NCBI RefSeq assembly: GCF_000003605.2 | Contig: NW_003147276.1 | Span: 243,785 to 307,784, forward strand | Direction of reading: 5' to 3' | DNA length: 64,000 nt | Source of the DNA: Saccoglossus kowalevskii | Lineage: Eukaryota > Hemichordata > Enteropneusta > Harrimaniidae | In this document: piece after piece, positions 27,101-41,200 of the stretch | Layout: every line of letters starts with the position of its first letter | How positions within the stretch are numbered: the stretch's first letter is position 1 | Notes under the pieces: generated by a model | Database searches by the model: none | What the model saw: only the letters and a program-made list of their open reading frames with translations | What the model was told of the DNA's origin: nothing | Program-made: the position numbers and the translations under genes

Positions 27101-30100
27101 TTTTTCAGTTAGTTATTAAATTTAGTATCATACTAAGAATAACTAAGAATAAAATAAATATTTATAATTGGTTATAGAAAACAAACCAACTAGTATGCTT
27201 AATTAAACCTCAAGAGATATAAATATCTTACCATATGGTGGTTTGGCTACTTTAGCAGCTGAGGGATAACTTGGTTTGCCAACACCAGCTTTGTTCTCAG
27301 CACTGACTCTAAACTCATATCTAGTTCCCTGGATCAGATCTGTCACAGTGTATGTCAAATCTTTGACCGGTTTTCTGGTTGCTAATGTCCACTTAGCTTT
27401 GCTTGTGTCCTTCTTTTCAATGATGTAGCCAGTTATAGGTGCACCACCATCAGATACAGGGGGTGTCCAGGTGATGGTCATGAATGATGCATCAACACCA
27501 GATACGGAAGGTGATCCAGGTTGTCCGGGTACATCTGAAAAGATTAGAAATCCAGTTCATGTAATGTCTTTAAGAAATACAGCAGTAACTTTCTTTTCTA
27601 ATTTTGGGAAATAAATCACTGCTGATAATTGTTTGACAATACCTTGTCTATTCATCGGGAAGTGTATATAAATAAATCAATGTAACAATGCAGGATTCTA
27701 GATCTACATATTAATGGTCCAATTATATAGAAAATAATGCTTTATCTGCCTCATTAGGGTACCCTAGAGAATTAATGTGAAATAATGAAGACTATGCCAA
27801 CATACCATATGGTGGTTTAGCAACATGGGCTTCTGATGCTTCACTGGGTGTTCCAACACCTGCAGCATTCTCAGCACAAACACGGAATTCATACTGGTTA
27901 CCCTCAGACAAACCAGTGGCTTTAAATGTTGTATCTGTCAGAGCCATTCTGTTGATAGCCTGCCATCTTGTACTGAAGCGTTCACGTCTTTCAACAATGA
28001 AGCCAGTAATATCAGCGCCACCATCTGAGGTTGGTTTGGTCCAGCTCAAAGTCATAGATGTCTCGGTGACATCTGATACAACTGGTTTACCAGGAGGACT
28101 TGCAAGCTCTATAAGAATGAACATAAATTAGGGTTTAAAACTTCCGCTTTCATGTCTGTGTGTTTATATTCCAGCAAACATGTACACGCAATGATTATTC
28201 TTTCAACAAAAGTAGACAGGTATGCAAATCAGTCATTATGTATAGAACTCTATAGATAATGATTGATTTGCATATTAACTTTCTTATTTGAGTAATTAAT
28301 TTATAGTTATAATTAATTATGCAACTAAGAAAATTAATATGTAATAACAATATTTCATTTTGCTTTCAAACTTACGATAAGGTGACTTGGCCACTTCTAT
28401 TTCCGATGGATTACTGTATGGTCCAACACCAGCTTTATTCTCAGCAGCAATCTTGAATTGGTACTTTGTACCTTCCGTTAGTCCAGTAACCTTATAAGAT
28501 GTGTCCAGAACTTCTTCAAAATTTACACGACTCCAGTAGAATCCAAATGCTTCTTTCTTTTCTATGATGTAATTAGTGATTGGAGCTCCACCATCTGATT
28601 TAGGTTTTGTCCAAGTCAGTGTCATATTTGTTTTATTGATGTTTGAAATTTGAGGCATACCAGGTGCTTCAGGTGGATCTGAAAGAACGTAATTTAAGAC
28701 AACAGCTATAACAGGGTCCATAGCACCAAGAGCCAAATAATTTCCAAGACTTTTTCAGACCTTTTCCCAAACTTTCTTGCATTTTTCCCAGGACATTTTG
28801 ACCCTTAATTCAGGCCAACATCATCACCAAAGTTCTGAGGATATGGTAGTTCCCTGGAGAAAATGGGCCTTTCTAAAAATGAATTAATAACTATGAAGAA
28901 ATTCTTTTATTTTTCCTGTAATTTAAAGACAACCCAAATACTTTCCAAACACTTTCAAAGAATGTTCCTGACGTTTTGGTCTCTGTGTAAAAATGTGCCT
29001 ATACATACAAACTGTGTTTAACCTTTGAAGTATGCTATCATTTTGTCTGTGAATTGGTAAAAATCACATGACCATATTTACTGGTAAAAGTAAACAACAT
29101 CTGTTTATATATTACACTCACCATATGGTGCTTTAGCAGTTTTGAGTTCAGATGCTTCACTAGGCTTGCCAACACCAGCTTTGTTCTCAGCAGCAACTCG
29201 GAATTGATAGGCAGTTCCTTCAGACAAGCCAGTAACAGTGAATGTAGTGTCTAGTACAGCATCTCTAGAAGCTCTCATCCATCGAGAGGAGTAGCAATCT
29301 TTGCGATCAATGTAATATCCAGTCACAGGACTGCCTCCATCATTGACAGGTGGAGTCCATGTCACAGTCATCTCATGACAATCAGCAGCAACAATGTTAG
29401 GTTTTCCAGGTGGCATTGGTAAGCCTGAAAAATAAAAGTGGATATAATAAACCATTTCAACATACAGAAGCTGTTTTCACTTCAGAACATAGCACCGACT
29501 TTTCGTCAACTTGACTGAATCTACATAATGCACAAGTATGCAGTATGTGAAGTGAGTTTAAAGTGCACCAGTCTTAGTTCACTTTAAAAAAATATTTCCA
29601 TACTTAACCTAGAAAAATAACTACTTACCATATGGTGGTTTAGCAACAACACTTCTTGATGGTTGACTTGGACTACTTAATCCAGCTTTGTTTTCAGCTA
29701 ACACACGGTAAACATACTCATTGTTCTCCAATAAGTCTGAGACTTTTAACATTGTGGCTTTCATGGGTGTAGCATTCACTCTGGTCCATCTGGTAGCAAA
29801 CTTGTCCTTCTTTTCAACATAGTAACCGGTAACGGCAGCACCACCAGTTGACTCTGGAGGTGTCCAGTTGAGGATCATCGAATTTGCAGTAACGTCACTG
29901 ACAGAGGTTGTTCCAGGTTGGCTTGGTACATCTACACCGAGGTAGAGATTGTTGGCAAAAATTGTTGAAGTGGTCATCAAATCCATACAGCACTTCATGC
30001 AACAGCGTGCACCATAAAAATCAGGAACACTTTCATGCGTTTACCAGATGAATTGCACTCATGCGCATGCAGATTATGCAGCACTGATGATGGCAGAAAA

Positions 30101-33100
30101 CATTGCACCATACATCTGTGTATCTATTCACTTTACAAAAACAGCTAACTAACTTTGATAACATTGTCAATCCATGCAACTAGTTTAATTGCATATTAAC
30201 CACACAACTGAGAAATCATACTTTTTTGATATCACATATACTCAGAACTTTTAGTATCATTCTACAATCATTGCAAGCACTTACCTCTAAGTTCCTAGGA
30301 ATGGTGACTGTTAGATTTCCTACCTTAAGCACATGCACATATTTGATGTCTGTTACTTTCCATGCTGTTATTTTAACTCCCAAATAAGTATTTGTCACCA
30401 TACTTACCATAAGGTGGTTTGGCAATTCTGGGATCGGATGGTTCACTAGCTTCACCAACTCCAGCTTTGTTTTCAGCACAAACACGGAATTCATACTCCT
30501 GCCCTTGTACAAGTTCAGAAACGGTAGCAAAGGTTTCTTCAACAGTCTCAATCATAGCTCTACTCCATCGACCAAACTTCACACGCTTTTCAATTGTATA
30601 ACCAGTAACTGGGCTGCCACCATCTTCATCAGGTGCAAACCATTTCAATGCCATGCTCGTACTATCAGCTGTTGTCACTCTAGGTTGAGCTGGTGGCCCA
30701 GGCACATCTGGCAAAAAAGAATAAGTATAGTGCGAAGAAATGAATGAATGGGCACACACATACAGAAAGGTTTTCTTCCAAAATTGGACATACAGAACAA
30801 CATGCTAAATTTTATGTGATGTGCAAAATCAGACTGGACCTTAATTGAAGTTCCTAAAACACAGAAATGTGTTTCATATTTAACACAATAAATTGTACTC
30901 CATACACTGTGGGCAGTTTGAGGGATCGGCATGCATGACTTGAATTATTCAACCCAGTCTTACCATATGGTGGTTTAGCTATCCTTCCAACTGAATCAGG
31001 ACTAGGTTTGCCAACTCCAGCTGCATTCAGAGCACTGACGCGCAACTTGTATTCTGCGCCTGTGATCAGTTCAGTCACGGTGTACGTTGTTTCACGCACA
31101 GGAGCAATAGTTACTTTGATCCACCTGTGTTTTGCGGTCTCAAGCAATTCAACAATGTAACCGATGATTGGACTACCACCATCAGAAACAGGTGGAGACC
31201 ATGTAATTGTCATATCATGTGCATTAATCTGGATAATGTCAGGTCTGCCAGGTGAATCAGGAACATCTAGAGTGTTTTGAAATATGAGAAGCATGAAGAT
31301 GAGGTACAGAAGAAGAGAATTGCAAAATATAAGAAAGAATGAAGAAGAAGAAGAGCTTGTACATGTTGTGTATCAACTTACCATACGGATGCTTAGCAAT
31401 AGTTGGTGCAGTTGGTTCACTGAATTTGCCAACACCAGCTTTGTTTTCAGCGGCAACTCTGAACTCGTATTCAGTACCTTCCTTAAGACCATCAGCTGTG
31501 TAGGATGTTTCAGGCACAACTGAGATGTTTATTCTTGTCCATCTGGTGTCAAACTTCTCACGTCTTTCAATAATGTAACCAATTACAGGTGCTCCGCCAT
31601 CGTCCAGAGGTGTATTCCATGTCAAGTTCATCTTGTTAGCACTTACTGCTGGGAGCTGTGGTTTTCTAGGTGCATCAGGAACAGTGTAAGGTGCTTTGGC
31701 AACAACATTAACAGATGGTTCTCCTGGTTTACCAACACCAGCTTTGTTCACAGCAGCAACACGGAAGTAGTATTCAGTGCCCTCATTAAGGCTGTGTACA
31801 GTTGTCGTTGTGCTTGTACTGGTATCTGTCATAGTCCATCTGGCGCTGAATTGTTCCTTTCTTTCAATAACATACTCAGTCACTGGACTTCCGCCATCAT
31901 CTTTGGGCGCTTTCCATTTGAGAGTTGCACTTCTTGCTGTGATGTTAGAGATATCTGGTTTGCTAGGACTACCAGGAGGATCTAGTGAAGTTAATGATGA
32001 GGAGAGCAGAGTAGACAGTCAAGAAAGAAGTTTCAGATGAACATGTAAAAGTAGCATTTATGTTATGAGTTCAAGATGGCAGACCAGACATGCTGAAAGA
32101 AGTTAAGCAGCAATAAAACTTACCATATGGTGGTTTCACTAAGACTGGTCCTGTTGAAGTACTTGGTTTGCCAACACCAGCAAGGTTCTCAGCAGTTATT
32201 CTGAAGTCGTAATCTGTTCCTTCTTTCAAGTCACCCACATTGCAGTGAGCATCAGAAACAGGGTATTTCACTGCTCTTACCCATCTGGAAGAGAAGGGCT
32301 CTTTCTTCTCCACTATATAGCTGGTTACAGGTGATCCTCCATCAGAGATTGGTGGCGACCACTGAAGAGAAACTGAGGTTGATGTTGTTGACTGAACAAT
32401 TGGTTTTCCAGGTGCATCAGGTATATCTGAAAAAGAGTGAATACAACCTAAATGAGTATGACATATTTTAATGATGATAAGATCACTTAAACCTGTAAGA
32501 GAGTTTCCATGCATGAAGACATGCAGAGACAGAGAGGTACTTTTCTTACCATACGGATGTCTAACGAGCACTGGAGGTGTATGTCCACTTGGTTTACCCA
32601 CACCTGCTTTGTTTTCAGCACACACCCTGAACTGGTACTCAGATCCTTCTCTGAGATTAGGAACAGTGAATGATGTATGCAGGATGTTTTCTGTATTGGA
32701 TTGCAGCCATTTGACAGAGAAATGTTCTTTCTGTTCAACACGATAACCAGTGATTTTACTGCCACCGTCTGAATCTGGTGCTGTCCAGTTAAGTGTCACA
32801 GAATTGTGCGTGACATTAGAGACTTGAGGGACACTTGGAGCATCAGGTGTGGCTAAGAAGAGGAAGATGTATGAAAGAACCATCACAATGGAGATCAACG
32901 AATAATATGACTCAGACACAATGAAACCATTTGCATGGAGTCATCTGAGTCAAGAAAAAGATAAAACAAGGTGCATGCAGTTACTTGAGTGAAGAAAAAG
33001 ATAAGACCGGTTGCATGCAGTCACTTAATAAGACCATGTAAGAAAGATGATAAAACTAGCTGCATGCAGTCACCTGAGTCAGGAAAGATCCTACATGTAG

Positions 33101-36100
33101 TTAAATGAATCAAGATTGGCAAGACCACCAGTTTCAATGGTTTAGGAAGTAAAACTATAAATGATATTACAACAAGCCTTTTAAATCCATATAAATGGTA
33201 AAAAACCAAGGTTTATATAAGAAGCAGAGAATGTAGTTTTCTGGGTAAGAATCATGCTAGATTGGAAATTTGAAATGTTGTAATAAATTAAATATATGTC
33301 AGAGTTGCTATAAAACAAAGAACAGAAGACCTAATGTGAGGTGTAGGAATGACAAGAACCATGCAGACAAGTCTTCATGTGACGAGTAAGGATGCACACA
33401 CTCCAAGAGCCATGCAGAGAGTCTTGTGGTCCACTTACTATACGGATCCTTAGCAACAGTTGGTCTAGAAGGCTCGCTTGGAACACTAATACCTGCAGCA
33501 TTTTGGGCACTAACACGGAACTGGTATTCAGAGTTTTCCCTCAGATCAGTGGCATTGTAGACAAGATCTGTTGTCCTAGCAGCTGGCATCCATCGTGAGC
33601 TGAATTTTTCTTTTTTGTCAATGACATAGTTGGTGATAGCACTACCCCCATCAGAGTGGGGAGCAGCCCAAGTTAATGTCATGGTCATTTTTGAGACATT
33701 AGACACCAATGGTGTTCCAGGAGTATCAGGAATATCTGGTAAGTATGTGGAGACAGATTAAGTCAATGAAGAATGAAGATAAGAATACACAAAAGAAGCT
33801 TATTGTATCATTGAATTGGCAATATAGCAAGAGAAGACAAGTCATTGTCAATGACACGTCCCCGTTCCGTTCATATTTGAGTGACATATACATTCAAAGC
33901 AGCAACAATATGGATGTTGAACTGCATTCAGTAAAACAAAACAGCCACCAGTCAGCCATTTTCAACACATTCCAAAAAAAAATTTAAACTAAATTTGCCC
34001 ACGCATGACATAGATTCAGTTCCGGTATGGTGAAAATGTGCAATTTTTGTGAATTTTTGACCTTAAAAGGACTGGCCCAAATGCACAGGCATATGTATGA
34101 TATAATGTATGATGTGTATGTGAAGTTTGAACTTGATCTGCCCAGGCATGTCCGAGATATGGATCGAAAACTAAATTCTTTAAAACAAAATGGCCGCCAG
34201 GTGGTCATTTTGAACTTGATCCGAAGAAAAATTGGTATGCATCAAGCTTATATTATGTTTAATATATGCACTAAATCTGAACAAAATCCATCCATGCATG
34301 ACTGAGATCCGGTTCCGGAATTGTGAAAATACGTGATTTTGATGCATTTTTGGCCTTAAAATGGCCATCATTCAGCTATTGTTAAGCGGATCATGAAACA
34401 AATGCACATATCTATTTGTGACATGATATACNNNNNNNNNNNNNNNNNNNNNNNNNNNNNNNNNNNNNNNNNNNNNNNNNNNNNNNNNNNNNNNNNNNNN
34501 NNNNNNNNNNNNNNNNNNNNNNNNNNNNNNNNNNNNNNNNNNNNNNNNNNNNNNNNNNNNNNNNNNNNNNNNNNNNNNNNNNNNNNNNNNNNNNNNNNNN
34601 NNNNNNNNNNNNNNNNNNNNNNNNNNNNNNNNNNNNNNNNNNNNNNNNNNNNNNNNNNNNNNNNNNNNNNNNNNNNNNNNNNNNNNNNNNNNNNNNNNNN
34701 NNNNNNNNNNNNNNNNNNNNNNNNNNNNNNNNNNNNNNNNNNNNNNNNNNNNNNNNNNNNNNNNNNNNNNNNNNNNNNNNNNNNNNNTGAACTTGATCCG
34801 AAAAAAAAAATGACGTGCATCAAGGCCCTATTATGTTTAATGTATGTACCAAATTTGAACAAAATCCGTCCATGCATAACTGAGATCGGGTCCGGAATGG
34901 TGAAAATGTGCAATTTCAATGCATTTTTGGCCTTAAAGCGGTTGCATTTTGGCTATCGTTAATGAGATCATGAAACAAATGCACATACATATTTGTGACA
35001 TGATGTACCTTGTGTGTGTGAAGTTTGAACTTGATCAATCCAGACATGTTTCAGATACGGATCCAGAACTGAATTCTTTAAAACAAAATGACGTGCATCA
35101 AGGTCCTATTATGTTTAATGTATGTACCAAATTTGAACAAAATCTGTCCATGCATAACTGAGATCCGGGTCCAGAATGCTGAAAATGTAAGATTTTAATG
35201 CATTTTCGGCCTTAAAATGGCCGCTATTCGGCTATCGTTAATCGGATCATGAAAAAAATACATGTGCGTATGTCCCATATAATGTGTGATGTATGAGTGA
35301 AGTTTGAACTTAATCGGTCCATGCATGTTCGAGATACAGGTGATCACGGACGCACAGACGCACGCACAGACGCACACAGGGCAAAACATAAGTCCTTGTT
35401 TTCGGACTACGTCTGAACGGGGACTAACAAGCAAATCAAAACAGTACAGTATAAGTTTAGGGTATGGGAGTGGGCGACATAGTCCAAGAAGAATCTAGAA
35501 GGTTACAAAAGATTGTGTGTACTTACCATATGGTGGCTTAGCAATAACTGGTTTTGATGGTTTACTTGGTTCACCAACACCAACATTATTCTCAGCTGAC
35601 ACTCTAAACTCATACTCAGCTCCTTTAATCAGTTCTGTTACTGTCTGTACAGTTTCTTTCACAGATGTTCTTGTGGTTCTTACCCAACGCTCTTTGCTTG
35701 TATCATGCCTTTCAACATAATACCCTGTGATTCTAGCTCCTCCATCTGATTCTGGTGGTGTCCACTGTACAGTTGCCTGCGTTGCCTTAACACCATACAC
35801 AGTTGGTATTCCAGGTGCCTCAGGAACAGATAGTTTCAGAGTCACTGGATTGCTAGGTGTGCCAGCACCAGCTTTGTTCACAGCTAATACACGGAATTCA
35901 TAGTCACTTCCTTCTGTCAAGTCTCTTACAGTGTAAGAGGCATCAAGAACAGGTGTTTTGTTATCCTTTACCCATCTGGTGCCGAATTTCTCTCTCTTTT
36001 CAATGATATATCCGGTAACAGGAGATCCACCATCATCAGTAGGGGCTGTCCAGGTCAGATGCAAGGATGTTGGCTTCACATCGGACATCGATGGAATACC

Positions 36101-38202
36101 AGGTGCACCCGGTACATCTATTTAAAAACAAATAAGGGCAATTAAAAGCAGGAAGGATATAGCATGTGCAAACTTCAAAGTAATGTTGGTTCCATGCATG
36201 CATGCAGTAATATGTAGACATCTTACCATATGGTGGTTTAGCTAATATAGGTCTGCTAGATGGACTTGGTTTACTGATACCGGCTTTGTTCTCAGCACTG
36301 ACCCGGAACTCATACTCATTTCCTTTATGCAATCCAGTCACAATGAGATGTGTATCACTGACATTGTAATCATTTACTTTCATAAATTTGACACTAAATT
36401 TATCTTTCTTCTCAACCACATAGTTAAATATTGGAGAACCACCGTCTGATGGTGGTGCTTCCCAGTTGAGAGTCATAGATTTGTCAGATACTTGAGAGAT
36501 CACAGGTTGACTAGGTGTATCAGGTTTATCTGAGTTGTAGAGAGAGGAATAAAGTGAAGTAAAGTGAGTATAAACAGAGAAATAATGTTACTTGACAGCA
36601 AGAAAGGTGCATATCAGTTAGATGCCCATTTTGAGCAGTGCATTTAGTCTCGCAGTATGCATGTCAGTCTTCAAAGTTCAGCATTGAGTCATGGTGTTAG
36701 CACGATGCCAAATGAAGTGTACCATACTTGCTTGATTAGAAGCACCTCTTCCACACAGGAGAGCCAGAAGTTTTTGTTTTATCAGATTTGAAGTACACCA
36801 AACGCAAAATAAAGCACTAACACTACCTTTTTTAACTTTTAGTGCTTCTAAAATAAGCTAATGTATGAAAAACAAAATTAAATTACACAAAGAATGAAGA
36901 GAGATGCTAAATATAGAGTATGCAATATAAAAACTTAGTGAAAATCATGGTGAAAACTTACCATATGGTGGTTTTGCCATATGTGGGGCAGTCGGTTCAC
37001 TTGGTGGACCAACACCTGCTTTATTTTCCGCTGACACTCTGAATTCGTATTCACTGCGTTCAACCAAGTCTGCAACTCTGTATGTGGTGTCCATGATATC
37101 GGCATGACAAGCTCGGATCCATCTGGTACTGAATTTCTCTCTTCGTTCAATAATGTAGTTGGTTATCACAGCCCCACCATCGGTGTGAGGAGCTGACCAA
37201 GATAATGTCATAGCAGTAGCAATGACATCAGAAATCTTAGGTTTGCCTGGTGGACCTGGAATATCTACAATAAAACAGGAAAACATTCAAAAGTCTAGAA
37301 ATATTTCATAATCTTGCGGGTTTTTTTCATAGATGAAAAAGGCATATATGCATATATATCAGAGTAGAAATGACATACCCAAACATAAATTGTCAACATA
37401 AGTCATATATAGAAATTTAAACAAAAGAACACGAAAGAAATGACTGAAAAACAAAACAATTAACTGACGAGTACATTAAACAAGATATTCAAACCAGTAA
37501 GAGACAGACAAGATATTGTATAACCAAGTAAAGCATTGCTGCATTCAAAGCTCATTTGAGAGCTCTGAAGTTATGATCAAACTACAAACTAAGCAAAACT
37601 CATGTTCAGTCAACTGTCAGTGTGTTAGTTTGATTTGGTGACAATCGCATGTCTTTTCAAATGTAAGGATCTACACAGATTTGCCAGAGGTGTGTAGAAT
37701 AGATATTAACTGAACTCAGTTGAACAGGAATTTAAGAAAGTACTAGACTTACCATATGGTGGTTTTGCTCTCATTTTTTCACTTGGTTCACTAAATGGAC
37801 CAACACCCGCTTTGTTTTCAGCAGCCACTTTGTATTGGTATTCCGTGCCTTCAACAAGTTCAGTAATAGTATATTGGACATTGGTGATCTTCTCTCTATG
37901 AGCTCTACTCCATCGTCCTCGGCTGGTATCGTACTTCTCCACAATATAGTTAGTGACTGGACTACCACCATCAGACTTTGGTGGTACCCAGGATATCGTC
38001 ATGTAGGTTGCATCAACTTCAATCACTCGTGGTTTGGTTGGTGCACCAGGAACATCTAGAACAGAAACAATAGTGCATTTGTTATACCTATGTCAAAATT
38101 TTGACTACTACATTTTGTAGTTAAATTCATCAACACACATGATCTGACTTTGTTCTATTTGTTTTACTACTTTTCAAATATCACAATTCCATTTCATAGA
38201 CA

Positions 38203-38238
<36 letters not shown>

Positions 38239-41200
38239 TGCATGCTTATCATTATAGAACTACTATCACCAATTTATGATGATGTGCCTGTCTTACAGCG
38301 CAATGTAACATTATATACTGAATTAATATCAGATAGGGTCAGTGGGATTTAAAATATTAAATAAAAAAATACCATATGGAGGTTTGGCAATCCTAGGATC
38401 TGATGGTTCACTATATTTGCCGACACCAGCTTTGTTCTCAGCAGCAACACGGAATTGGTATTCAGTTCCTTCTCTGAGTCCAGATAACGTTGCACTTGTC
38501 TCTGGTGTTGTTAAATGTGCAGCTTTGGACCAAAATGATGAGAATGCTTCTTTCTTTTCAATGATGTATCCCGTAATAGGGCTTCCATCATCCTTTGCTG
38601 GTGAAATCCATGTCAAGATCATTTCATTGCTGTCAACTTTAGTGACTCTAGGCTTGTCAGGTGGGCCAGGTACATCTGCAAATATTAAGATAATATTGTT
38701 TGAGTATATGTATTCATATATAATGCATCATTTTGTAATGATTATTTTGAGTCAAGTTCTGACCAAGACCTGTCTGTAAAAAATGGTAATTTATGTTCAT
38801 TTAAGAGCCATATTATCACAATTCTGAGTTTAGATGAAGTTTGCTTACCATATGGTGGTTTGGCCTTTACAAGATCTGATGGTTCACTATATATACCAAT
38901 ACCCGCTTTGTTTTCAGCTGCAACTCGGAAATGATATACAGACCCTTGAGTGAGTCCAGTGATTGAATAGTGAGTATCCATAATATTGGCATCAGTTGCC
39001 ACCTTGATCCATCTCGTTGAAAACTCTTCCTTCTTCTCAATGATGTAGTTTGTGATACGGTTACCACCATCATATTCTGGTTCAGTCCATCTAATTGTCA
39101 CGGTTGTGGCTGTTGTATCCACCACTTTAGGTGCTGATGGAGGTCCGGGCACATCTGTGAATGTGGTTGGAAGACAACATTTATTACATGGAAAACTAAA
39201 TGTGTATAATTTCGGAAATTAACACATTTACATACAACTTATTATTGGTATGCAAAGAATACAAATAATTAACTGAATTGAAAAAAAAAGTGACCAAGCC
39301 TCACCATATGGTGGTTTAGCTGTGAATGGACCACTGGAATGGCTTGGTTGACCAACACCAGCTTTGTTCTCAGCACAGACACGGAATTCATACACAGAAT
39401 TTTCCTTCAAATCTTGAACAGTCAAATGCAAGTCTGGTACACGGAACTGGTTTAGTCTGGACCATCTGTATGTAAATTGTTCTTTTACTTCTACAAAGTA
39501 TCCAGTTACTGGTGAACCGCCGTCATTTTCAGGTGGTGTCCAGTTAAGTTTCATTGAGGTTGCAGTAATTTCAGACACTTTAGGAATACCTGGTGGTCCT
39601 GGTACATCTGCAATAAAGAAATATAATTATAAGTGGCTTTCCACCATGCAGCAAAAATGGCATTCTATGGGTACTTTGCATTGTTTGAGAATTATACATG
39701 ACACATTACATACATGTGCAGCCTTAATTTTGATATGGACCAGTGAAATTAACACTAGATGAGAAGAGTAAAGAAGTTACTGTTTTGGTATCAAATCATT
39801 TAAACTAATTGAATAACCTTGCATGTAAAGTGAAATTAAAATTTCATGAAAACAGATGCAGAGACAAGGGGGGGGGGGGGCTTATATTGATAAATACACA
39901 CAAACATGTAGCATTTTCACATCGTGCACTATTTGACAAGTTAGAACCTACCAAATGGCATCTTGGCAATTCTTGAGTCAGATGGTTCGCTGTATTTGCC
40001 AACACCAGCTTTGTTCTCAGCGGCAACTCTGAACTCGTATTCAGATCCTTGTTTTAAGTCAGTCACTGTAAATCTTGTATCCTTAACATCAAATCTGTTG
40101 GCCTTGGTCCAGAAACTGGAACGTTTTTCTTTCTTTTCTACTGTATATCCTGTGACAGGTGAGCCTCCGTCCTTCTGAGGTGGAGTCCAATTGAGCGTCA
40201 TCTGGGTAGCATCGATGTCTGAGACAACTGGTTTACCAGGAGAACCTGGTACGCCTAAATTAATCAAAAGAAAACAGAAAAATATCTAAACATTCTATAA
40301 TTATAAATGGGAATAATATTTCTTAAATGGAAATAGAACACGACAACATCACCTTGCAGTGAGAAAATAAATACTTGGTAGCACATAATTTTATTAAAGT
40401 ACTAGCCAGCACATTAAGTAATAACTACTGTTTCTTTCTAAAAGGAGTATAGAAAGTTCCAACTATCCAATGGTAAGGATACTGGTCCAGATAGTCTACA
40501 CACCCTCCAATAAGACACCATTCTCTAAAGTTTTACTGCTGAATATGTAATCAACCACAAGTCAAACATAAAATCTCAATGATGCCCGGTAGACACACTA
40601 CTGTAAGAATTACACCACACATCATTACATGAACTTGAACTTACCATATGGTGGTTTAGCTTGTCTGACATCAGATGGTTCACTGAATTTACCACTTCCA
40701 GCTTTATTTTGAGCTGCTACTCGGAATTGATATTCAGATCCTTCAATCAGATCATGAACAGTGTAAGTCATTTCCGTAACATTCTCATCTCTACTGACTG
40801 GAGCCCATCTCAGACCAAATGGTTCTTTCTTTTCAATAACATAATTAGTTATCCTGCTGCCACCATCAGATAATGGTGGAGACCAATTGATGGTCATGGT
40901 TGTTGCAGTCACAGATGTTATCTTAGGTTTCCCAGGTGCGTCTGGTACATCTGAAGAGAAAATTGTAACAGTAAGATTTCTGCAGAGAATGGGATTTCTG
41001 AATCATAGAAATATTAGGATTGAAATACATAATTGGAAAATCTATTGTAAATTAATCTAAAGTAGAGAGTACATACTGAATGGCGGCTTGGCTGTATGTG
41101 GACCAGTGGAATCACTAGGTTTACCAATTCCAGCTTTGTTCTCAGCAGCCACTCGGAACTCATAGACAGAATTCTGCTTCAGATTACCAACAGTGAAAGA

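Noticed and set aside
34368-34962. Open frames of more than 180 residues on both strands
   Set aside because: They consist mostly of unknown bases from the assembly gap.
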